Shown piece by piece: positions 19,141-64,000 of a stretch of DNA of 64,000 nucleotides. The notes beneath the pieces were generated by a model. That model saw only the letters and a program-made list of their open reading frames with translations, searched no databases and had not been told where the DNA came from. The translations under genes and the position numbers were made by a program. The stretch is from Synchiropus splendidus. Taxonomy: Eukaryota; Chordata; Actinopteri; Syngnathiformes; Callionymidae. The stretch is taken from assembly GCF_027744825.2 (NCBI RefSeq), contig NC_071334.1, positions 32,891,937 to 32,955,936 on the forward strand, read 5' to 3'. Numbering within the stretch: the stretch's first letter is position 1; each line of letters begins with the position of its first letter.

Positions 19141-19315
19141 TGCCGCCCTCCCTCTCTCGCAACCCGGCTTCAGATCGTCTCACAAGGCGCTGAGTTCAGC
19201 GTCTCGGGAGCCGCTCCTCGACCTTCAGCCGACTGAAAATATTATCACTCTGTCGTTTTGGTGCAAACGGGATAGGGAATTAGCTAAACCTGGGTCATTT
19301 TGTCCATTTCTACGG
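19141..19315 (+). promoter_or_regulatory. 5' leader / proximal promoter of the ROR-alpha-type gene
   Basis: A CpG- and C-rich segment without a TATA box immediately precedes the ATG at 19316. A near-consensus ROR response element half-site, AACCTGGGTCA, lies at 19287-19297, one mismatch from A-W-N-T-R-GGTCA. That allows but does not prove autoregulation. Confidence 0.4.
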
Positions 19316-55045
<35,730 letters not shown>

Positions 55046-55375
55046 GTGGAAGGTGAACACAGGAACAACCAGTCAAGCACTGTATGGATGGACGCTGATA
55101 CGGAACAAGGACACTGCTCCACTTATCGGAGCCACTAATTTCTCTTTAACATTCATAAATCATAAACCGGTAACTGAGGTTTGGAAGAAAGTTTTTCATG
55201 TGTCTCAACACAACACTGTTGAATTACTCAGATAGTCTGTATTTGGTGCAAGATAAAAACATTTTAGTGGCTGCCAACTAGTTAGCAGTTGGTTTATTGT
55301 TAGGTCGGTTTAGTTCTTATCTTTTTGATGATTCAAATTTAAGTTTTTATACTTATCTAAATGTCAATGTTCAGT

Positions 55376-55381
55376 ATTAAA
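55376..55381 (+). terminator. Candidate poly(A) signal (ATTAAA) of the receptor gene
   Basis: This common variant hexamer lies 331 bp past the stop codon. No closer AATAAA is seen. Longer 3' UTRs are possible, with an AATAAA near 56762. Confidence 0.3.
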
Positions 55382-58300
55382 ACATTGACTAGCTTTAGGA
55401 CCAGATTTACGTAATTGTGGAAGAAAGGTTTGAAATCGATTACCTGAGCAACAGATTCAGACTTTTTCAACAGTTGTCTTCCACATTTCTCGCAAAAGTC
55501 CGAGTGAAAAGACACAGTTATGATTTTCTCGGCTGACTTCCGCACAGATCTCTCAGGTGAGCGTGATGTCATATGCATTCTGTCATTAATACACTCAGTA
55601 TGATTCCTTACTGTAGCACATAATTATATGCAAAATGTAAAAGTCAACCATCTGCTATGCAGCCAGTGAAGGACTTAGCTTGCAGCAGCGGCGCAATATT
55701 TTTCAATTTCACATGAGCACAATGAATTCGAATTTGAAGACGTTGCATGTTTTAAGATATCAAAACACCACCATCTAGTGGCTAAGATGAAAAACGCGTA
55801 CTGTTTTATTCACTCATAATTAAATGGAGGTTATTTGATGTTGCTTAGTTAAAGTCACCAAGATAAATGTCTTAATTATATTCCAACATTTTGTGTCATA
55901 AATAAGATTTTTTCCCCCAGAAAATAGCATTATTACAGTCACTTCTTGTGTCACTTGTAATCTACAGTACTGTAGCCTTTAAAATAGTTAAAAATGTTTT
56001 ATACATGAAAAGAAAATTTTAAATTGAATTACATTGCACTACTATCATTAATGTTATTCTGTATATTGACAAGCACTTCACTCCGAATAAGATGCTAAAT
56101 ACATATTTTGATATGTTTCGGCCTATTAATTGTGGTATTTTAATCATTTTCTTTTTCCGTTTGATGGGGATGAAATGTCTATGTGCTTTTTAACATTTTA
56201 ATAACAATAATAGTTAAGAAAAAAGGTCCAAAGCTCGAAATTAAAATTAAAACTCAGGAAATATTGCATTAAGTGAACCCAAAATAACATGCAAAAATAC
56301 CTGGTAGTATGTTCTAAAGCAATAATAATGATGTATAAGGGTGAAAAAAAAAAAAGAAAAAAAAAAAGCAATAACAACTGTGATATTTACATTTTAGAAG
56401 AAATGCACTTAAATTTGTTGCATCCGAATTAAACAATTTTATATTTTAATGGATCGGTGTGTTAAAAAAATCTTTTGTATGATATTTAAAAACTGTGATC
56501 GAACCCCTTGGCAGTGTGTTTGTCAAATGAAGTATTGTACATTTTTGTGACCATTTGCATAACAAAAGAGGAGATTCTCGACCATATTGCCGCCAGTGGT
56601 CATTTTATTCCACTCGTGATTTTCCATTATTGTGCAAGATGTATATATGATGTATAGTTCCCAGCATGCACCTGCATCAGTGTGTCAGACTTGGGGCAGT
56701 CACCATTTTCAAACTAGTGAATCACTTTTACTCGTTTTGATACAAATCAGATGAGTTTCTTAATAAAAAAAAATGGTGAGAAAGATGTGTTTGTTCATTT
56801 TTTTTTTACTACTCAATATCAATTATTATTTTTGAAATCACTGTCGACAAGTCCAGTAAACAATTCCCTGGCTCACAGCCTGCGTCGTGTTGCAGTACAA
56901 GGTAGCTCCATTAGATGGCAGCAGAGCATTGCTTGATCATTGTGCCATAGGACTCGTGATTTCACAATTCATTTTTCTGGAGAAAGTTGCTCACCGTGTT
57001 CTGAATTCAAATGTCTGAGAATTGAATTGTTGACATGAACCGTCAAAACACAGTACAGCACAAACAGGCGCCTTGTCAAGCATGCTGAAAGAATCTATAT
57101 TGGGCAGTGGTTTCCGTGTTGAATTTTAAATGAATAGATTCTATCACATTTCGTGGAACCATCCAAACACTAGCCCAAAAAGATGTTGCTAATCTTTTAG
57201 TGCAACTTCAGATGCTTTTGGAATTTAGTCGTAGAGGTGTACTTCTGATGCATGTTACTGCTACCTGAGCGTACTACTGACTACACGGCTGTCAGGCATG
57301 TCCCCAGACATTTTTGAGCGCCTGGTGCTCAAGTCATAAAAAAATGGCACCCATCTGAACAAAAATATATCTCATATCGTTGCTGCTAGCTCGGTTTGTC
57401 ACTGAAATAAACAAGTTTATTGTATCTTTTTGGTTAGATTAGTGCATGTGCTCTGGGAACTAAGATGAGAGGTTGCCATTTTTACCTTTTATTTCTTTTT
57501 TAAGTGGATACATGGGCTGGTGGGTTGGTGCGCGATTCTCACACAACCTTAAATGAATGCCCTTTAAAATGTGTATAGAATGCATTTGAGTGGAAATGAA
57601 AGTGAGCAACTTCTCAACAATGTAAGAATGATGCGGGCCGCGAAAAACGTCATCTCACGTTCAGAGCAGACTAAACATCTGAGGCAAACTGCTGAGCCGA
57701 CATCTCACCCAGAGCTGAGCAAGTAAGAAGCTGAGCAGAGGCAGAGACGCTTGAAGATGCGTTTATATCTTGAGCAAAATAACTCAAGGGTCAGGGTTAG
57801 GGGTGGAGACGCAGTCTAGCCAGTCAGAGGTGAGGAAGTACCTCCCCCTACTAACCTGGGATTCTCAAACATCTGTACCTGTGTGTGTACAGAACCTATC
57901 CAAGTGGTGACTGCACATCCAGCAGTTGGATTTTTTAAAACTTTTGAATGAGTGAATGAAACCTTTGCTTATATGTATGTATTATTGAAAGATATAGAAA
58001 ACGTTTTGTATACTTGGAAGATTGTTTGAAACTGTGAACAAATATTCAGCAGCCCGTCGACACGTTGAATGATATTTTGGACCACCACTGACTGAAAGTC
58101 AAGTGAATACATAGACTAGTGTCAGAGAGGGTTTTGAAGTCCCGACGCAAGCATCGTTGATTCGGTGAATTCTGCCTAAAGTTTCATCGAGAGATCCAGA
58201 ATGAACATTTTGCGTGCTACATTTCCCGCCTATTGAGAGTTCTTCTGTGAGCGTCTCTCAGTGTTCCAGACTGACTCGACTCCATTAAAAACTTTGGTGA

Positions 58301-60349
58301 GTGTGCTTGACAATTCTGCTTCCTGTGAGATTTATAGTTTTTATAGCATCCAGGGGGGTGTCACTGAAAGTTCTAATGGGAGCGTTTCAGAAAGTTCTGC
58401 CATTAGTCAGTTCTACTGGGATCATTGAGAGACCTGGTGTGAGAGTCTTACTTTGAACTCATGTTCGACATAATGATTGAAAAGATGCGCTCAAAAGGAC
58501 TACAAATCAGGCATAGCAGGAGCATGTTCACAGCAAGGTAAAGTTTTTCCTCAGTTCTCTGGGAGAAGAAGAAGAAAGGGAAGCCTCCCTCAGTCATGTA
58601 GGAGTGAAGTGCTTGAGAAGTGTGATTGCTAAAGCGATGGATCAGACTTGGCAGCCCGAGCCGTCTGGCGGCATCAGAGTGGGCAGAGACAAAGGTCCAG
58701 AAGTGCCAATCACACTTAAGCTGACAAATCTGGAGCACTGCGAGCTGTCAATAGCCTATGTCAGCACGGAGAGAGTCACTGTTTCCCTGCAGCCGGTGTG
58801 AAAGAACGGCAGCTGACACACTGAGGAGGGAAGTAAAGTTGGAGAAGATTCAGTCTTAAAGTTCCCATGTTGAGATCATCTGCTGGCAATGGCACTTATC
58901 AACACCTTGTGGAAGCAAGAATAAAAAAAGACCTGCCTGTCATAGTGTTGCACTGTAGATAAGGACGCTATCAGATTGACAGGTGAGCAGCTGATAGAGC
59001 TTGGCCTTGAGTTTTCAGGTAGTCCATCACAGGACATGAGGAAGGACTGTCATATCAAGAGCCACGGTGCATCCCACGTGGTCTCTCAGGTAGTGTGTTC
59101 CCCCGTGAGGAAGACCCAGAGATAAGAGAGAAGACAAGAGAAATGTATAAAACTATGTTTCAGGATTCAAAACTCAACACATTCTCACTCCCACGGTCTC
59201 AAATAGCGACTCTCTTCAAGTGACAGACAGCATGTGCCCTATGCTGACACAGAAGTCTGCCGTCACCGTCGTATGTTAACGTAATAGGCTTTTATTCGAA
59301 GCATGCTCCACCTTCAGGTGCAGATCCTGACGCCATTGGCAGCGACTGAAGATGATTGTCAGTCTGATGCTGTTTGTTTCAGCTGACACCTGTTTGGTCA
59401 AACCAGGGATCCAAGGGAGCAGCCTATGGAGCCTATGGAAAAAAAAAAATAAATAACAATAATAATGATTCTTTTATTCTGAAAACTCAGCAATGAGACA
59501 AGTATTTGAGAGGAATATCATTTATCATCCATTATATATTGTGACTTCAGAAGTGTGTACTGAAGCGATGGCAGCCCTTATAGTCACACAGTGCCCTTGG
59601 AGTAGCTCACGTTTACTAAAAGGTTGGTGACCCCTGGGTTAAACTATACAGTATGTGCTTGACTGGTTGGGTCAGAAACCTGTACCGCCCTCCAGCCCTT
59701 TGGGGACCGGTTTGACCCCTGACATAGGATGAAAAATCACCTGACCAGTGTTTCTACTTCTACTCTTTGGGAGGGAGGAAGAGTCGCCATAGGAGCACCA
59801 TAGTATTGAATAAGGTTTCTCTGGATCCTGGCTACAATAAAGAAACAACTTCTTGCATATCAGCCAGGTGACTTAGACTTGATTCCGTCTTTGGAGAATT
59901 TAAAGTCGTCTCAGAACTGTGAGATGGCAGTTGATTTCAAGAAAATAATGTTATCAGATGCTGCGTCAGCTCCATGAAAGCCTTTATCTCCAGACATGAC
60001 AGAAAAAAATCCATCTTGTTGTTATACCATCAAACATCAGTACGTTAATCTGCAGTCACCTCCCTCACGCCTCCTACGGCTCACAGAGGGATTGTGTCTA
60101 AATCACATAGCAGCACCAACATTTGCTGTAAACCCATAATCTGTGTGTACGACTGCTGCCTCAAAGATATTCCACTTTCAAACTTATCTCAGTCTTCTCC
60201 ATTTCATCTGCAATTTTTAAACATAAATAAAGATTGAGAAGATACATTAAAAAAGTCTTCAACACAGAATAAGAATTTAAACAAAATGTGTCTCAATTTC
60301 AATTACAAGATGCTACATGTAACAATAGCAGCGAAATGTAAATAGATCT
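55382..60349. other. Intergenic / possible long 3' UTR, no gene recognised
   Basis: AT-rich without convincing exons. Contains an imperfect CTCF-like word near 55773, a hAT-like GTTGGTGACCCCTG near 59620, a CTCACTCCCACGG word near 59190 shared with the element at 24936, and degenerate AGTTCTxxTGxGAGCGTxTCAG units at about 58238-58440. Confidence 0.4.
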
Positions 60350-60860
60350 TGTCCATATATAAGCCGCGGGTGCAGTGGTGCTGTCTGCGCCGTAGAAAGT
60401 TCAGTGGTGCTTAAAAATGCATGAGGATCACTTCCAAACTAGTTTTGAGAACAGGGTCCAGCAGCGAGACTGACTCATGAAACTAACTCTGCAATGTTCT
60501 GAACTGGAATCATTACAACTCACATCTTTTGTTCACATTAAAGCGCTCATAATGCTGTGTTTTCGACCGTGTGTCCAAAGTTTGGGCAGCCAGTCTCAGC
60601 TGCTTCTTCTCGTCTCCAGTCCTCCAGGAGATTGGCTCAGCGGACGGAGCTGCGGACACGTGGGTGAAAACAGTGCATTTTGAGTGCTTTAAGGTAAATA
60701 AAACACCTGGGATTTCATCGGTTTGATGTGAAAAAGCGCAATGTTTTGGCAACAATGACGCTCTTTAACCTGTGAAAATCCATATATTAGTCGCACCGTT
60801 GTATAAGGTGCATGGTTCAGACCATGAGAAAAAAAGTAGCGGCTTATAGTCTGGAAATGA
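60350..60860. mobile_element. Second copy of the ATAAGCCGCACC MITE family
   Basis: CATATATAAGCCGCGGGTGC followed by AGTGGTGCTGTCTGC at the left and TAGTCGCACCGTTGTATAAG, then AGCGGCTTATAGTCTGGAAA, at the right match the element at 12181-12531. The terminal TACCGTATTTT is lost and extra sequence of unknown origin separates the halves. Confidence 0.6.
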
Positions 60861-60892
60861 CCACACTATTGATTTATTTTCGAGGCTAAGAG

Positions 60893-60955
60893 TCGGTATT
60901 GCACCTGTGGGCCACCTAAAATGACTTGGCCCGCGGACCTTGAATTGGACACGCA
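60893..60955. mobile_element. hAT-end-like scrap
   Basis: TTGGCCCGCGGACCTTGAAT followed by TGGACAC is the right-end pattern of the same hAT MITE type as at 26345-26400. Confidence 0.4.
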
Positions 60956-60959
60956 ATCT

Positions 60960-63900
60960 ACCGTAAGTAATTGTAATACACCTTTCTCTCTGTTGACTTC
61001 TGTCGTTCCAATGTGAAAACAAATGGTCTCAATTTGCTCTCACATAAAGAGCGACATATCAGGTCCAAATGATGGAGATCTTGTGCTCAGACAAGTTTAA
61101 ACTGCTGTGAAAACATCACAACCGAAGCAGGAACAACAAAACACAGAGGATAGAGAGCGGCAGTTATTAAACAATGATTGAGACTCAAAGAGAACGAGTC
61201 TGGGGATCACTGATAACAAGACAGGCAACATTCGCGTTTGACTTAGACACTAATGACCAATGTAAAGGTTCGATGGAGTGGAATAATGATGCAGATCAAT
61301 GTTCATTGACCTGCTGCCTGTCCACCAGACTCTCCCCATTACAGTGATGCCTCAGGGTAACCTTATCTGCTCCCTAAGTGAGAGACTAACTGGAAATAAC
61401 AGCCAAGGAAGCTGGGCCAGCAGAGTTGGAAGGACTATCGATTGTCGTTTTAGCTTGAACCTGATTTTCAGCATCTCAAGAGACGCTTTACTTCCCGCTT
61501 GGTTGAGTCAAATTCTAGAAATTTGTACAGTAGCAGGAAAGCACTGGCTGACTTGAAAGGACAAAATGCCAGGCGTCTGTGACCTTGGATGACCGGAGGT
61601 TCCTACTTTGTTCTCAGTAAAATAAAATGGGGACAAATACAGAAGGGTACCCGGCATTGGACGGCCGACCCGTCCAGGATGTCACCTCTTGCGGTGTGTA
61701 ATAGACCCCGCCCCCCCTTTACCCAAGAGTCGCCTCACAATTTTTTTTTCTCAATGTAAGATAGATCTTTATGGCCCATTGTGAGCATTGTAACTGGATA
61801 ATGAAAATGAACAAACAAACATAGGAGTGAATTGGAAATTTCAAAGTAATAGCTGCTAAACTGTGATTTTAAAAATGTATGTTTTGGGGTTGGTTTCCCA
61901 ACGACGAAGCCACATCAATACCTACTTTGAATAGTCAGTTCCACCTCAGTTCCACTGGCCACCTGTGCTTGTTGCACATTAATTGAAAGGAATGAGGAGA
62001 ATCAAACTTGGAGAAAGAACAACAGACGTCTCTCTCAACAGTGCTGCAGTCAAACAATAGCTGGCGTGCCTTTCACTCACTCCCACTTAGAAAAGTGAAA
62101 ATCCAATTATATTTTCATCTGCACTAATCTGTGTGTGGTCACTTGCGTGGCTGATACCGTTGTTTGTCCAGGAATCACTGTTGAGCTGTTCCAAGCTCCA
62201 ATTAAAGCTCCAATTCCACTCATGTCCTTGTTGGCGCGTCACGTTAACAGCGCTGCGAGCCATAATTCAATCATGCGGACACAAGCTGTAGAGCGCAGCT
62301 GTGTGTGGAGGAACGCACAGGGAACTTTGTCATCTCTGGATAGAAACTGAATACAAATGAATGGATGTTATTGTTTTGTTTTTGACATGATCTGATATTA
62401 TTACTGCTTCTGAAATAAATGGGCCAAAAATGAGTTTGGCTACTATCAAGTTTTGGTTCTCATGACTACGCAGAGGGCGCTTTCCACTTTCTAGAAGGCC
62501 CCAACTCATGTACCCTTGGGCTATTGAGCTTCCCTCTAAAATGGCTCACTTTCTGTTCCATTAGATCTTGAGTCTGATGCCTCCTGCTGCCACAGTAAAG
62601 GCCATTCAATGCTCATTGACAATTGCCCAGTGGCTGTCATTCAGAAAGAACGAGACAATGATGCAGATAAAGCATGCAGCCCACATATCGACAAACCCTT
62701 GCAGATTTGCTAGCAGATTTTCTCCACTGATGGAATCAGCCAGAATTTTGAAGTACTCTATGCCCCGTAAATTTAGGTGTACAAACCTGTCAGCCATTCA
62801 ACTTCTTCCATCACTCTCCGTGTGAAAGTGTTTTCAAATGCCCCCTGCTGATCTCGAGACTATGCCAGTCATGTTGGTAAAATACAGTCTTGCCTCAGAT
62901 ACCATAACCTGGCCTAGAAGCAAACTTCATGTCACTCAAGGCCTATTTATGTTCAATGTTATGTACAGATCCAGATACAGACGGAGCCATCTGTCCACGC
63001 TCTGTGTTCATTTCATTCGTATTTCTGCATGTTTCCACAAAGCTTATAGATACGAACCAAACAGAGCAGTGCCACCGAAAACCGGTGGTGGAAACTATAG
63101 AGGAAATTCACCGTCCTCCAGTCGCGATGTATTTAACTGTCTCACTGACCACCACCTCCTAAAACGCTGCCTCTGTTTCCTCTTTTGTGAAAGATGTACA
63201 TTATCAATGGCACAGTCGCCATGTTTGTTTTGTCGTCATAAACTTGGGCTGCACCCCCTGGTGGATATATTGGTGAACAGCAATAGGCAGCACAAATGGA
63301 CCTTAAGGCTACATCCCACTGACGACGCCCTTTGTTGTGATGAGAAGGGTACCGATACCAACATGGGCTGCAGGAAAACCCAACAGAAGATCTGTTGAAA
63401 TAGCCAATATACACTTACAACCACCAACGAACACAGTGAATGTTGTTTATTGCTTCCTGTGGAAAGGTGGAAAACTAGGACCAATTCTCGTGTTCTGTTG
63501 TTATGGGCTCTACATGTCATCCAGGATTGCAATTCAAACAAGAAAAAGGAGGAAAGCAGAAAGGTCACTAGATCTGAAGACAGCAGCTTCTTATTTTTCA
63601 ATGATGATTGCAAGATTTGACATCCAAAAATCCTTTTCTGTTCCAACAGTAGCTGAAGAGGAGAAGAAAACGACGGGGTCAGCCCAGCTACTGAAAACTA
63701 CAATCCTCAGTGGAATAGCGGGTCACTGGTAACTGAAAATTGCCCAACAAGCCTGACAAGCAGCAACACCATGGGATTCACACAGTCAAACAGCATTATT
63801 TCGGCAATTTTACAAGAAAATGAGTCATGACGGAGGCTGTGGAAGGGTGCAACTCCCCTGTGACGGTGTCATCAGCCACGCCGTTGGAGATGTACGTCCA

Positions 63901-64000
63901 TGTTTGTTTCCTGAAGATGATGCTTTTGGCAGCGTGTGTGAACTGCGATCACAGGATGATGCATTTCTTGTAATAGCTCTTGCTTTTCAATGTCATGCAT
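60960..64000. other. Intergenic, no gene recognised
   Basis: Open frames up to 186 codons occur on both strands around 62.6-63.7 kb and overlap one another in several frames. None shows a known domain or clear splice context, so they are not called as genes. A minus-strand stretch at 62606-62797 is discussed as a finding. Confidence 0.35.

Noticed and set aside
62838..63732. Overlapping plus-strand frames of 186 and 131 codons
   Set aside because: They overlap other frames on both strands, lack recognised motifs, and have no donor or acceptor pattern that would extend them.

Overview
The window looks like a piece of a ray-finned fish (probably percomorph) nuclear chromosome. It holds intron-rich vertebrate genes with many introns of only 60-75 bp, very long (TA)n and other microsatellites, and dense DNA-transposon and LINE debris of kinds common in teleosts. 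No prokaryotic, viral or organellar gene was seen. All gene models below were assembled by eye from splice signals and reading-frame continuity; none is backed by transcript data.

Layout. (1) 446-4084, minus: the first eight coding exons of gpn1 (GPN-loop GTPase 1); the 3' end lies beyond the left edge. Its promoter (about 4085-4246) is short and compact and may be bidirectional, because a tiny two-exon reading frame with a poly(A) signal starts on the other strand at 4247. (2) 5176-11052, minus: a small tandem cluster of secreted single-domain C-type lectins. Two five-exon genes (5176-6054 and 9661-11052) share identical intron phases, the same exon 1 and exon 3 lengths, and similar poly(A) signal spacing. 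Between them lies a decayed third member keeping only exons 4 and 5, split by a LINE fragment. (3) 11.3-19.1 kb: intergenic, with two MITE-type elements, a 138-bp (TA)n tract and a (GT)n(GA)n tract. (4) 19316-55045, plus: a complete 11-coding-exon nuclear receptor of the ROR-alpha type (544 aa as read through, 524 aa if a candidate 60-nt intron is removed). It has an intact two-zinc-finger DNA-binding domain, ligand-binding domain and AF-2 helix. The first intron is 20.5 kb; intron 5 carries a LINE copy with a 13-bp target-site duplication. (5) 55.0-64 kb: no convincing gene; transposon scraps.

The most interesting non-genic signal is a family of about 170-220-bp hairpin-like MITEs (six copies; five lie inside the nuclear-receptor gene). 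Nearly every copy carries a pair of inverted matches to the CTCF core motif. A separate single match lies beside the gpn1 promoter. Together they could give the receptor locus an unusually dense, transposon-derived set of candidate insulator or loop-anchor sites. gpn1 is a housekeeping gene (RNA polymerase II assembly and import), the lectins are secreted recognition proteins, and the receptor is a transcription factor. They are neighbours and there is no sign that they form one pathway.
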